Part shown: positions 30,001-38,072 of the stretch, piece by piece
How positions within the stretch are numbered: position 1 is the first letter of the stretch
Layout: every line of letters starts with the position of its first letter
Translations under genes and position numbers: made by a program
Origin: Chrysophaeum taylorii
Taxonomy: Eukaryota > Sar > Pelagophyceae > Pelagomonadales > Pelagomonadaceae
Assembly (NCBI GenBank): GCA_029834535.1
Contig: JAQMWT010000370.1
Location: forward strand, 202,572 to 266,571
Direction: 5' to 3'
DNA length: 64,000 nucleotides
Notes under the pieces: model-generated
The model's input: only the letters and a program-made list of their open reading frames with translations
Databases searched by the model: none
Told to the model about the DNA's origin: nothing

Positions 30001-32229
30001 TTCGACTGGCTCAACCTCGTCGTGACCTACCCGAGCCGGAACCGCCGTCGAAAACTCTCGGCCGTCGAGCTCCAGACCGGGACGGCCGAGTTTGTGGTCG
30101 TCGGCGAGTACGACGCCGAATCCGACGCGGTCACCAAGTCGCAGGACGTCATTTTCCCCGGTCTCACCACAAATCCCCCCGCGGACCGCGACCCGGCGGT
30201 GGCCGACGGCTCGTCGAAGAACAACAACAACAACCGCACGGCGGCGAGGCTCAACTTGATCATCTTCGTCCTCCTCGGCGTGATCGGCTCGCTCTGCGCC
30301 GCGGGCCTCTACGCCCACTACCGCCGCCGCACGCCCATGTACGACGGCGACCTCGACAAGCTCTTCCGAATTACGCGAACTTTCGACCCCGTCTCGGGTC
30401 TCGTGCAGCCGCTGCCCAAGGAAGACACGAGCGATTACGGACGCGAACCGCCGAGCAGGGAACGGAGCCAAGACGAGAAGTTCGACCAGCGATCCGAAAA
30501 AGAGGAGGACGACGAGGAGCACGTCGTTTTGTTGGGGAGGATCAATACCACCGCCGCCGCCGCGGCGACCGAAGAGCCGCCGCAACCTCGACTACCCCAC
30601 CTCGCGCGGCAGTTTGCGGTCGACGCGTGGTACTGGCTCGGGGACGACGACGACGACGACGCCTGGCACCCGTACGACGAAGATCTCCAAAACACCATAA
30701 CCCGCGCGTGGCGCGACTTTCACGAGCAGGTTGGTCACTTCCTCGACGACGACGAGAATCCCTCCTCGCGCAATTTGAGCAGTAGTAGTACTTTTGGCGG
30801 CGGCGCCGCGGCCGCGGCCGCCGCGGCGGGAACCCCGATCCTGACGCCGCACAACTCGATCGAGTTCGAGTTGGATGGCGGCGCCAAACACAAGATCGTC
30901 TTTTCGGCCGATCCAACGCAGGTCGACTTCGCCCACATCAACACCGAAACCTTCCGGACGCGTCCAGTCAAGCGCCGGCCGTTGGCGCGTCGCGTCTCGA
31001 TGACGTGGTACTTCGAGGAAACCCCGCGCAAGACCCAAGCCGAGTGGGAGCCCGAGCCCGAATGGACCATCCCCCCCCTCCCCGGGACCGCGTGGCGCGC
31101 CTTCTCGGACCGGGCCCAGCCCGCGCTCTCGGCCGCGTACGCGAGCTGGCTCGCGGGCTTCTCCGAGCCCCAGGTCTACCTCAACGACGAGTGGAACAGG
31201 ACGTCCCAATTCGACGCCTTCAAGTGCTACGAGGTCAACGTCCAGACCCTCGTGCAGACCCGCGTCGCCTCGGGCTTCGAGCGACCCATAAAAATCGTCT
31301 TTGCCAAGCCCCCGCCGACCGAGGCGACGGCGGCTGCCGAACTCGACGGTCGTCTCCGGGCGACGGCGCGGCCGGATCGCGTCGGCTGCGACGCCTGTCT
31401 TCCTCTCGAGATCGACGACGTCGTGGCGCTCAAGACAACCCTGGGCGGCGGGGACGTCGACGACGACGGCGAGTGGGGCCTCGGTGTTGTCGTGAGCGAT
31501 AAGACGCGACGCACTCCCGCCGGCGCTCGCGAAGGCTACTTTCCGCTCGCCTGCGCCACCAAATTAGTGGATCTCCCCGCCATCAAGGGCCTCGAGGCCT
31601 TCCGCCAGCCCCGCTGGTGGGACGTCGGCAACGGCGAGCCCGTCCAGCGCCGCACCGTAATGCGCGACTCGGACGAATGGCGTGCCGTTTCGGACGGTTT
31701 CCACCTCGACGACTGGAGCATCCACGACGTCGAGCGCATCCAGGACGTCTTCAAGTGGCAGCAGTACGGCATTGCCGTATCGCAGGTCCGCAAGCGCTCC
31801 AAGACGACCTCCGCCACCGCCGACCTCTTCGGATCCAAGGTCTGGCTCGACCACGAACGCGTCCCGGTGTATCACGGCACGCGCCGCGAGAACGTCGACA
31901 AGATAATCAAAGGAGGCTTCAAGCCCGGCTTCGCGAGCCCCGAGGCTCGCTACGGCCGCGGCGCCTACTTTGCCGTCGCCTCGCAGCGCGCTCTTTTTGC
32001 ACAGTGGGCGACTCCGGACGACGACGGCATCGTCCACGTCTTTCTCTGCCGCATCGTCTCCGGAAAATACCGCCGCGGTGCCAACGCCGACAAGGACGCC
32101 GGCGAGGACTACGACACCACCGTCGACGATACCAAACAGCCCCAGATCTTTGTCACCTACGACGTCCAGCAGGCCTATCCGCTCTACTACGTCCAGCTCA
32201 AGAACAACCTTGACCCCGTCTCCTTCTAG
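27004..32229 (+). CDS. Transmembrane receptor-PARP fusion (5'-nucleotidase-like, ANF-type ectodomain; WWE, SH3-like and PARP cytoplasmic domains)
   Basis: One uninterrupted 1741-residue frame. A signal peptide (IFFIISWMVWSQAAA) precedes a calcineurin-like/5'-nucleotidase-type module (about 25-260: CFGGAARRAAFL, GIDMGGYFFGSGLFYE, ASGYAARGLNSRDFS); the metal-binding NHEFD of active enzymes reads NSRDF, so activity is doubtful. A 5'-nucleotidase C-terminal domain follows (360-480: VGNLAADAVRWLA, MLSVAPFLGDEIVVVRDVTG). Poly-Gln and poly-Asn runs interrupt it near 510-530. A type I periplasmic-binding/ANF ligand-binding region spans 570-1000 (DYVIISPGSTAPSLADDEAY, MAEFYGWGRVCVVHEDS). A single span lies at 1083-1105. 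Inside are two WWE-like domains (about 1200-1320 and 1333-1430), an SH3-like segment (about 1460-1520) and a PARP catalytic domain (1610-1735): YHGT, YGRGAYFAVASQRALFAQWA, YDTTVDD, IFVTYDVQQAYPLYYV. The HYE position is not Glu, which suggests mono-ADP-ribosylation. Confidence 0.88.
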   Translation: MRRRRYDGIFFIISWMVWSQAAAQQSNSTTTTLIVTSQVLGAAYPVDSSGTECAAETYLATPCACFGGAARRAAFLEDDDVVGIDMGGYFFGSGLFYETFEGGGSARLFKASGYAARGLNSRDFSVDDSALASHLNASGVPTVASNFNATFLDDVVVPFAVSGGVAVASLLDDDAGGGNLLSFERSVIDILGQLQGTDELRVVLIPGGIPETDVIELLPAEGHEHEDSLDRQESAVVAIAAKFPFDVVVLDGSTELGARFSTPRIIESWLNGEVAVVATPAAADRGTRIARIRVMSRDGFYNSATVEEIVLDCDDVPREASRQLLDDLKAEVDADIATRPVGWIDDDLQEVGCIRNSVVEDDGGPECGCAVAECDVGNLAADAVRWLASTDVALVLGADLGDARIERYQVTAGAMLSVAPFLGDEIVVVRDVTGQQLKSVIEASFATELRCPTSRNESSVLQVSAGLEVTWFYDTEATPLLGDVFFEGTVVDDDEVFDVATSSDLLVQQQQQQQQHRCGAWLNNNNNNNNVKLGVPTFSAIVQYMSEVHGTPDSALVPSREYALPRISQLEDRSRVHVALLCGDDRFWLEHCDHAYHAITQIDNHHDGVFDDVLPNVKLTPHNFHIGCSEGRAYDGLVSLANQIAPDPISLVIAGCSNDVAEIGSVEARSRMAVDAPATGGDYVIISPGSTAPSLADDEAYPYVARITTPDSENGLGVARMAEFYGWGRVCVVHEDSLFATEMARAFVEKFRLSSPNFAGDEANEVLGGGRCVSTNAACELEIEDPITNQAVGISVSLRDFHGGRLNMTDVVLAVAETGAKIVLLAVFEALQEIYEAVSELDVNHGVGYAWISAFPSEDSLIDRATGETNNAAVDGAEGAVGFSERTPSYGEWNATTNYLDAWAEVSGLEGCEGDPLECCDQDRDYFCDFDGVDASVTGFGLYYADSVYLYASALHSLGETDATKLDPSVVYDRIKETAIDGATGHIVLEDASGDRLGVFDWLNLVVTYPSRNRRRKLSAVELQTGTAEFVVVGEYDAESDAVTKSQDVIFPGLTTNPPADRDPAVADGSSKNNNNNRTAARLNLIIFVLLGVIGSLCAAGLYAHYRRRTPMYDGDLDKLFRITRTFDPVSGLVQPLPKEDTSDYGREPPSRERSQDEKFDQRSEKEEDDEEHVVLLGRINTTAAAAATEEPPQPRLPHLARQFAVDAWYWLGDDDDDDAWHPYDEDLQNTITRAWRDFHEQVGHFLDDDENPSSRNLSSSSTFGGGAAAAAAAAGTPILTPHNSIEFELDGGAKHKIVFSADPTQVDFAHINTETFRTRPVKRRPLARRVSMTWYFEETPRKTQAEWEPEPEWTIPPLPGTAWRAFSDRAQPALSAAYASWLAGFSEPQVYLNDEWNRTSQFDAFKCYEVNVQTLVQTRVASGFERPIKIVFAKPPPTEATAAAELDGRLRATARPDRVGCDACLPLEIDDVVALKTTLGGGDVDDDGEWGLGVVVSDKTRRTPAGAREGYFPLACATKLVDLPAIKGLEAFRQPRWWDVGNGEPVQRRTVMRDSDEWRAVSDGFHLDDWSIHDVERIQDVFKWQQYGIAVSQVRKRSKTTSATADLFGSKVWLDHERVPVYHGTRRENVDKIIKGGFKPGFASPEARYGRGAYFAVASQRALFAQWATPDDDGIVHVFLCRIVSGKYRRGANADKDAGEDYDTTVDDTKQPQIFVTYDVQQAYPLYYVQLKNNLDPVSF

Positions 32230-32599
32230 GCACGTCCTCTTTCTTTCTTGCTTGCTTCCTACGCACAAACCCTATGATGCTCTCCCTCAATCCATCTGTG
32301 GAGGGAAAGAGGGAGGGAGGGAGGGCATTCTTCTTCTTCTTCTTCTTCTGTAATACCACGTCCACAATACCCCTTCTTCTTCTTCTTCTTCTTCCCATCT
32401 TCTGCGCCTTGTGACACAGACGACGACACCAGCTATATACCTGGTGCTGTGGCGCGCGCGCGTCGTCGGCCATGTTCTTCTCTTTCTTCGCCCTCTCCTC
32501 GCCGACCGACCCCCCCGCACCGATATATGGATAGCGGCGCTCCTACACACCGCACGGGTCTTCTTCGTTTCTTGGAACCACCCGGCAATGAGAGTATTA
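32230..32599. other. Intergenic pyrimidine-rich spacer between convergent genes
   Basis: Holds two (TTC)n tracts (about 32329-32349 and 32372-32393) and a GGGA repeat (about 32306-32324). No gene is seen. It separates the 3' ends of the receptor-PARP and eL27 genes. Confidence 0.6.
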
Positions 32600-33080
32600 T
32601 TAAAATGCCATCTTCTTGTAAAAGTAGGAGACGCCGGTGGCTTTCTTCTCCTTCTTGACGGTCGTCTGGTTGAGGTATCGCTCCTCGAAGACTTTTTTGA
32701 TCGCCTTGCGGGCCTCCTGCTTGCTCTCGGTCTTGCCCTCCTTGTACTCTTCGATAATTTTTTTGAGGTCCAAATCAACAACGTAACGAGTCGGCATCAG
32801 GTGCGAATAGTTGATGTTCTTCAGGAAGGGCTTCATTTTGGTGCGCTTGGCGATCTTCTCCTTGGACATTCCCCGCGTCACTTTGCGGGGGTATCGATCG
32901 ATCCCAGCGACGATGGCGTAACCGAATTTTCGGTCGGGAGTTCCGTCGTCAAACGTCTTCACCACGACGCCCTTCCGCCCAGCGAACCGACCGGACAGCA
33001 CGATCACGACCTTGCCGGACTTTATGCTGCAGGGCGGGGGTGATTGTGGACGACAACGCCATTATTACTCACATGCCCAT
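32600..33080 (-). CDS. RPL27: Large-subunit ribosomal protein eL27 (two exons)
   Basis: Complement of 33073-33080 (exon 1, eight coding bases) joined to 32600-33026 (exon 2); 144 residues, close to the usual 136. Exon 1 encodes MG plus two bases of the third codon. The 46-base intron starts GTGAGT and ends CTGCAG. The joined N-terminus reads MGIIKSGKVVIVLSGRFAGR, matching the KOW-type start of eL27. Other hallmarks are VAGIDRYPRKVT, KIAKRTKMKPF, NYSHLMPTRY and a C-terminal FYKKMAF. It is part of the 60S ribosomal subunit. A Helitron-derived repeat starts about 125 bases upstream of the start codon. Confidence 0.95.
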
Positions 33081-33204
33081 CTTCTTCGCCAATTTCACTC
33101 TAGTAGGGGGGGTAAGCGTGATTTTGGTTTGCGACTCAAACGGGGGGTTTATTATTATTATTTGTGAGATCAAACGGTCTATTTATTATATTACATTAGT
33201 ACAA

Positions 33205-34266
33205 GTGCAGGCCAGTAAGTTCACCTAGTCCCAATCTCTAACCCCAGCAAGTTCACCTGGTCCCGTTAAGTTCACCTAGTCCCAATCTCTAACCCCAGTA
33301 AGTTCGGCGTAAGCCCACTCGTGCTCACACCCACTCACCCCACTCTCCTTCGAGCTCGTCGCTCTCACCTCCGCCAATCTAAGCTGCTTTGATCCGCTTT
33401 GATCCGTACACGCCGCTAGCCTTTGCGTTCACTCTAAAAACCTCAGTAAGTTCACTTGGTCCCAGTAAGTTCACCTGGTCACTAAGTTCACCTAGTCCCA
33501 ATCTCAAACCCCAGCAAGTTCACCTGGTCCCAGTAAGTTCACCTACAGTGCGCGTGTAGACGCCGGGAGGGGCTTATCGGTATTGCGCAGCACGTGTGGG
33601 GTAGGGTGGAGTCATCGACTCAGAAGAGGATATCCTCGGGGTTGCCGATCGACAGAGAGCCGCGTAGAGCTGGACGTGGCAGAAGACGGGCTTCACCAAG
33701 AGGACGCCGACCTCGCGGGGCGTCTGGCCCTGGCTCTTGGTGATCGTTTGGCGTCGGCGGGCCTTACGGGATACAGGTTGGAGGAGCCTCGGTGACAACG
33801 ACACGATCGATCATGTATCTGGTACCGTTGCAGTGGCCGTGCGACGGGTCGAGGTTGCGAAGCGACGGGTCGAGGTTGCGAAGACTTTAAGCTCGCGATC
33901 AAAGTCAGCATGCCGTTGGTTGTCAGGGAGTTCAAAACTCGACTCTTGAGAGCGAGGCGTCGTCTTCCGACCAAACCTAGTCGGCCGAAAAGAACTCCGA
34001 CGCCTCGTCTCCGGGAAAAAAAGGCCGCGGTCATGCGCGCGTTGTCAGCATCGACAACATCGTTTCGACGGGGCGTGAGAATGGCGCGCTGAAAGAGCCG
34101 CCGCGGGTCGTGGAAATAGTCTGCGAGGTCGCCGTAGACGGCTTGGAGGATCACTGTCTGGCTCTCGCGCCTACCTGATCCTTACTCTCGGGCCTACCTG
34201 ATCCTTACCCTAAATCGAGGGACAAACAAACAAACAGACAGACAAACATCTGTCGATTAGTAGTTA
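33205..34266 (-). mobile_element. Helitron-derived non-autonomous element, copy A
   Basis: In the minus direction it begins near 34266 with TAACTACTAATCGACAGATG and a TGTC/TGTT tract, followed by GGGTAAGGATCAGG. A decayed Pif1-type helicase C-terminal piece follows: LQAVYGDLADYFHDPRRLFQ with RAILTPRRNDVVDADNARMT (34150-34025), LNSLTTNGM, then in another frame TITKSQGQTPREVGVLL (near 33735). The ORF end resembles PPGVYTR. A non-coding tail carries about eight copies of a motif like CAGTAAGTTCACCTGGTCCC (33213-33545). Copy B at 44582-45770 matches it from end to end in the opposite orientation. Confidence 0.75.
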
Positions 34267-34385
34267 GGACCCCCCCGAGCGTCGGCGTCGTAATGATGAT
34301 AAGGAACGGCGTACCGATACAACAACAACAACAACGGGCAGCATGGCGACAAGCCCGAGGTGTCCGCTCGGTATTGTTATTATTA

Positions 34386-34901
34386 TTAGTCTTGCGCGGG
34401 ACGAGGGGACTCCTCCTTCTGGTTCTCTTGAACACCACCACGACGACCGCCGAGTTGCATTTTTTTGAGGTCGACGAGGAGGTTGGCGGAGATGTGGACG
34501 AAGTTGATCATCATGATGATCAAGAGCACGAGGAGCGGGGTGCAGTAGACCGAGGCCGCGAAGACGCCTTGCCTGTCGAAGTAGTCTTGGGACGCAAATT
34601 CGCGCCATCGCTTTCGGCCCAACGTATTGAGGGGTTCGGCGGCGGCGACCAGCGCGATTATTACGAGAAAGAGACCGCACTGAAGGCTGAATATCTTTCG
34701 AGACAGCACGAATGTCGTCCACAGCAGGACGTGCATGGCCAGGATTCCCCGCAAGAGCGGTTCCCGCCAGTTGATTGCCGTCAGGAAGGCGTCGATGTTC
34801 TCGCGGAGCGTCTCGGGGACGGGACCGTTCTTCGCGAGGTCGAAGATCGACTGCTGCACGCCTTCGAGCATCTCGCCGAAGGAGGAAGTCGCGTTCGACA
34901 T
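34386..34901 (-). CDS. TMEM18: TMEM18-family membrane protein
   Basis: A 171-residue protein with the TMEM18 core: INWREPLLRGILAMHVLLW, a span in QCGLFLVIIALVAAAEPLN, then WREFASQDYFDRQGVFAASV and a further span (PLLVLLIIMMINFVHI), ending in a charged tail after LVDLKKMQLG. The animal protein is a small nuclear-envelope protein with three spans and a basic tail; the same fold is expected here. Its ATG lies only seven bases after the stop codon of the CDK11-like gene on the same strand, with the spacer made of further in-frame stops (TAATAATAAT then ATG). Confidence 0.88.
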   Translation of the reverse strand: MSNATSSFGEMLEGVQQSIFDLAKNGPVPETLRENIDAFLTAINWREPLLRGILAMHVLLWTTFVLSRKIFSLQCGLFLVIIALVAAAEPLNTLGRKRWREFASQDYFDRQGVFAASVYCTPLLVLLIIMMINFVHISANLLVDLKKMQLGGRRGGVQENQKEESPRPAQD

Positions 34902-34908
34902 ATTATTA

Positions 34909-35958
34909 TTAGATTCGGTCGAGGGGGAAGCGCGGCATGAGGTGGGGGGGTGAGGGGAGGGGGGACTCGGCGAAGTAGGGGTGGGCGGGGTCGGGGGCAC
35001 CGCGGCGCGCTGGGTCCAAGGCCAGGAGACTTCCCAGCATCTCAAAGCCCGAGTCGGAGAGCGGGGTGGTCGAGGCGAAGGTGACGGCCGGTAGGAGGTC
35101 GCGGAGTCGATTCCGGCGGAATTGGCCTTTTTTCCACGCGAGATTTTTGGCGAAAGGGAGTTTCTGATACCCCGGCCACCGTTCCTCGGTCGGGATGCCC
35201 AATACCTTAAAAATCTCGGACAACTGGGCAATCTCAGTTTTTGCTTGAAACAACGGCGCTTTCTGGAAAATTTCCGCGAAAACGCAGCCGCACGACCACG
35301 CGTCGAGCTCCGTCGAATACGTCGTCGCGCCGAGCAGAAGCTCGGGCGCGCGGTACCACAAGGTCACGACATTCCGGGTGTACGGTAGGACGGGGTCTCC
35401 AAACCTCCGCGCGAGCCCAAAGTCGCAGAGCGCCAGCCTTCCTCTCGAGTAGAGAAGATTGCTCGTCTTGATGTCGCGATGGATGAACCACTTCGAGTGC
35501 ATGTGCGACACGCCTGCCACGAGTTGCCGGACCAGGCTCTTGGCGTCGGCCTGCGAAAAGGGTCCCTCCTGTTTCTCGATGCACGTCTTGAGGTCGTGCT
35601 CGAAGTAGTCCATCACGACGAAGACCCTATCGTGTTCGCGACCGACGACCATCTCGTGAACTCGAATTATGTTTTCGTGCTGCAATGCCAGCAGCACGTT
35701 GGTCTCCCGCAGGGCGGTTATGGGAAAACCCTCGAGGCACGCCTCGCGCGGTAGTTTCACGCGCTTCAACGCGACGATATCCCGCGACACCTTATCGCGC
35801 GCGCGGTACACTACCCCATACGACCCTTCGTCGATGCGGTCCAGCCGCTCGAACTCCTCCACGCTTCGGCACCCCTCGATCAGCGCCTGACGCTTCTTGC
35901 GTCTTTTCGATGCTTCCGGCGGCGGTGGAGACGACGACGACGGCGGCTCTTGAGACAT
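34909..35958 (-). CDS. Cyclin-dependent kinase, CDK11/CDK10-like
   Basis: A 349-residue Ser/Thr kinase. Blocks: CRSVEEFERLDRIDEGSYGV (Gly loop), VALKRVKL (ATP lysine), PITALRE (cyclin-binding helix; PITSLRE in CDK11), FIHRDIKTSNLLY (catalytic loop), DFGLARRF, and the activation segment YTRNVVTLWYRAPELLLGA. The start GCRSVEEF-type sequence, the KTSNLL catalytic loop and the C-terminal AESPLPSPPHLMPRFP match CDK11 better than CDK9, despite the PITALRE spelling. CDK11 acts in transcription and splicing. Short N- and C-terminal tails; the long RE-rich region of the animal protein is absent. Divergent from the next gene, 78 bases apart. Confidence 0.92.
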   Translation of the reverse strand: MSQEPPSSSSPPPPEASKRRKKRQALIEGCRSVEEFERLDRIDEGSYGVVYRARDKVSRDIVALKRVKLPREACLEGFPITALRETNVLLALQHENIIRVHEMVVGREHDRVFVVMDYFEHDLKTCIEKQEGPFSQADAKSLVRQLVAGVSHMHSKWFIHRDIKTSNLLYSRGRLALCDFGLARRFGDPVLPYTRNVVTLWYRAPELLLGATTYSTELDAWSCGCVFAEIFQKAPLFQAKTEIAQLSEIFKVLGIPTEERWPGYQKLPFAKNLAWKKGQFRRNRLRDLLPAVTFASTTPLSDSGFEMLGSLLALDPARRGAPDPAHPYFAESPLPSPPHLMPRFPLDRI

Positions 35959-35998
35959 TTATTATTTACCGCGATCTCTGATTATCCTTCAAAACCCT

Positions 35999-36000
35999 AA

Positions 36001-36031
<31 letters not shown>

Positions 36032-36036
36032 AATAA
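35999..36036. repeat. (TAAA)n microsatellite in a bidirectional promoter region
   Basis: About nine AAAT/TAAA units fill half of the 78-base gap between two divergent start codons. The last unit abuts the ATG at 36037. Confidence 0.9.
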
Positions 36037-36633
36037 ATGCTGCTCCTCGTTGCGGGCGCCGTCGCCCACTCCTCCTCCTCCTCCTCCTCTACCCTCGCTC
36101 GAGAGGCGATGGCGACGGCCGCCAGGTTCGGGGCCGCGTCCCCCGAAGCGCGCGTGGCCTGGAGCTTTGTCGAGGAGGAACGGTCGCGCGGCTGCACCTT
36201 TCCCGCGCCGCGGGAGACTACGATTGTCGACAGGGTTGCCGCCTCGCGAAGTTACGCCGCTTGGCTCCGCCGCCGCCGGAACGAAATGCGCCAGCGCGAA
36301 GCCGCCCATCAGCTCAACTCTTTCTTGAGCGGCTTGTCCCTTTCGACGATCCCGCGGCGCGGCCCGACGTCGCGCCGCCAGGACCTGGTGGCGCCCCTCA
36401 TCGCCGAGGCCCAGGCGGCCGAGGGCGACGCCGCCAAGGTGGCGTGGGACATCCTCGAAGAGATCCTCGCGGCCGACAACTCCATCTCCTACGCCCCCAG
36501 CTTGGACGAGGACAACTCCTCGCTCCCCCCCAAGGCATCCCTCTTCGTCGACATGGCCCTCGAACTCCTGGAGAAAGTCTCCTGGAAAGCCGAGCAGAAC
36601 GGCGCCTTTGGTCACAGGCGCGACTGCGTCTGA
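36037..36633 (+). CDS. Hypothetical protein with signal-peptide-like N-terminus
   Basis: A 198-residue protein. MLLLVAGAVAHS and a Ser run make a signal-peptide-like start; the rest is helical and charged (SRSYAAWLRRRRNEMRQREA, VAWDILEEILAADNSIS, VDMALELLEKVSWKAEQNGA). Pairing by divergence with the kinase gene, good GC3-style codon use and a full-length frame support a real gene. The family is not recognised; a secreted, ER or plastid location is inferred only from the N-terminus. Confidence 0.6.
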   Translation: MLLLVAGAVAHSSSSSSSTLAREAMATAARFGAASPEARVAWSFVEEERSRGCTFPAPRETTIVDRVAASRSYAAWLRRRRNEMRQREAAHQLNSFLSGLSLSTIPRRGPTSRRQDLVAPLIAEAQAAEGDAAKVAWDILEEILAADNSISYAPSLDEDNSSLPPKASLFVDMALELLEKVSWKAEQNGAFGHRRDCV

Positions 36634-36739
36634 GGACAAGTTTTTTTTTTCTTAAGTTCGAATTAAAAGAAGAAGAAGAAGAAGAAGTCACAGCAGCAAG
36701 AAGGGTTTTTGTATTTATCGAAAAGGAATCGAAGAAGAG

Positions 36740-38005
36740 ATGATCATCGTTCGCGTCCGACACGCTGCGGGGACGTGGCGGGTGAAGGTGAAGGCGGCGG
36801 GCGCGACGGCGCGCGAGGTGCAGGAGGCGATCTTCGCGGCGCACAAGGTGCCCGTCGAACAGCAGACGCTGTCGTCCGACCCCGGGGGAAAGGAAGTGCT
36901 GCGCGAGGGCGGGGACCTCGGGCTGAAGAATGGCGACATGGTTTACCTCAAGACGGAGGCGACGCTCTCCGAGGGGAGCGGGGTCCGGCGGAAGATTGGC
37001 GCCGACGGCACGATCCAAGCGCAGCGGTACGACGACTACACGTCGCGGAAGGGATTTAGGCCGGGCATGTCGGCGTTGGGAGACATGAAGAAATCGTGGA
37101 CATTGACCGATTTTCTGGCGATGGACGACCAGTTCATCTTCAAGATCAAGCGGCAGGAAGAGGCGACCTGTGCGTCGGTCACCCTCGATACGTCGAGCTG
37201 CATATCTTTCCAGTCCTACGCGAGCCAGCTCGGTTGGCGTCAAACTCGGAGCGGTTTCCTCTACGGAACCTTCGAGGAAGACAACACGGTCCGGGTCGAG
37301 TGCCTGTACGAGGCGCCTTCCTTCGACGCCGAGCCCGAAGAGGGCGTCGAGGAAATGGCGCGGCTGTTCGGACTGAGGAAAGTAGGTTGGATCTTCGCCC
37401 ACCCCCCTCGGGAGAAGGGCTTTGTCTTTTCGGGCCAGGAGGCCATCCACGCGGCGACCCTCCAGCTCGACGCGGCGGACGGTGTGAACGAGACGCCTTT
37501 TGTGTCCGTTAAGGTCACCGTCAACGAAAACGGCGAAGCGAATTTCGAAGCCTACCAAGTCTCGTCGCAGTGCATGGCGATGGTCGCCGAGGGCGCGCTC
37601 GGCGTACGCGACGACGACCTCGCGTCCTGCGCCGTGCATCCCACCTTTACGGCGGTCGTCGAGGGCAAGCAAGCCGACAAGGTTGATACGAATTTCTTTC
37701 TTTGCAACGTCCCCGTCAAGCAGCACGCCTCGACGATCTTCACCGCGGGCGCCACCTTTCCGAAGGAAAATCGCGCCGTTCTTCAGACTCGCGACGACCT
37801 GAAACCCCTCTTGAAAAAGCCCCGCCTTCTCAAGGACGTCCTCGCCGATTTCGGTCTCCTCCTCTTCCTCTCGAAGTTTCCCCAAATATTCGATCGACAC
37901 GCCTTCTTCCCCGCTCTCGCCGCTAAAATTAACGACAACGAGGACGACCTCGACGACGGCTACAAGCTCATCCTCTTCTCCTTCGCCGGCATAGACGACT
38001 TCTAA
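36740..38005 (+). CDS. NPL4: NPL4 homologue (p97/Cdc48 cofactor), no zinc finger
   Basis: A 421-residue protein. Residues 1-75 form the ubiquitin-like/UBX-type domain that binds p97 (VRVRHAAGTWRVKVKAAGAT, LKNGDMVYLKTEA). The NPL4/MPN-type domain follows from about 135: FIFKIKRQEEATCASVTLDT, then CISFQSYASQLGWRQTRSGF, LYGTFEEDNTVRVECLYEAP, KVGWIFAHPPREKGFVFSG, VSSQCMAMVAEGAL, and a C-terminal half with TNFFLCNVPVKQH. The Cys-rich zf-NPL4 segment of animal and yeast proteins is absent between these parts, as in plants. It works with UFD1 and Cdc48 in extracting ubiquitylated proteins (ERAD). Confidence 0.92.
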   Translation: MIIVRVRHAAGTWRVKVKAAGATAREVQEAIFAAHKVPVEQQTLSSDPGGKEVLREGGDLGLKNGDMVYLKTEATLSEGSGVRRKIGADGTIQAQRYDDYTSRKGFRPGMSALGDMKKSWTLTDFLAMDDQFIFKIKRQEEATCASVTLDTSSCISFQSYASQLGWRQTRSGFLYGTFEEDNTVRVECLYEAPSFDAEPEEGVEEMARLFGLRKVGWIFAHPPREKGFVFSGQEAIHAATLQLDAADGVNETPFVSVKVTVNENGEANFEAYQVSSQCMAMVAEGALGVRDDDLASCAVHPTFTAVVEGKQADKVDTNFFLCNVPVKQHASTIFTAGATFPKENRAVLQTRDDLKPLLKKPRLLKDVLADFGLLLFLSKFPQIFDRHAFFPALAAKINDNEDDLDDGYKLILFSFAGIDDF

Positions 38006-38072
38006 ATAATAATAATAACCGACACGTGGAGTTGTTGTTGTTCGTCGTCGTAGTAGTAGTAGTAGCATTGAA

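Noticed and set aside
28693-30585. 630-residue minus-strand ORF inside the receptor-PARP gene
   Set aside because: Antisense shadow with biased composition and no recognisable domain; the plus strand carries clear homology throughout.
33213-33560. CRISPR or telomere-like repeats
   Set aside because: Motif spacing is irregular and intervening sequence is itself conserved between element copies; no telomere unit is present.
35999-36036. AT-rich tract as a replication origin
   Set aside because: It is a simple (TAAA)n microsatellite; nothing specific supports an origin.
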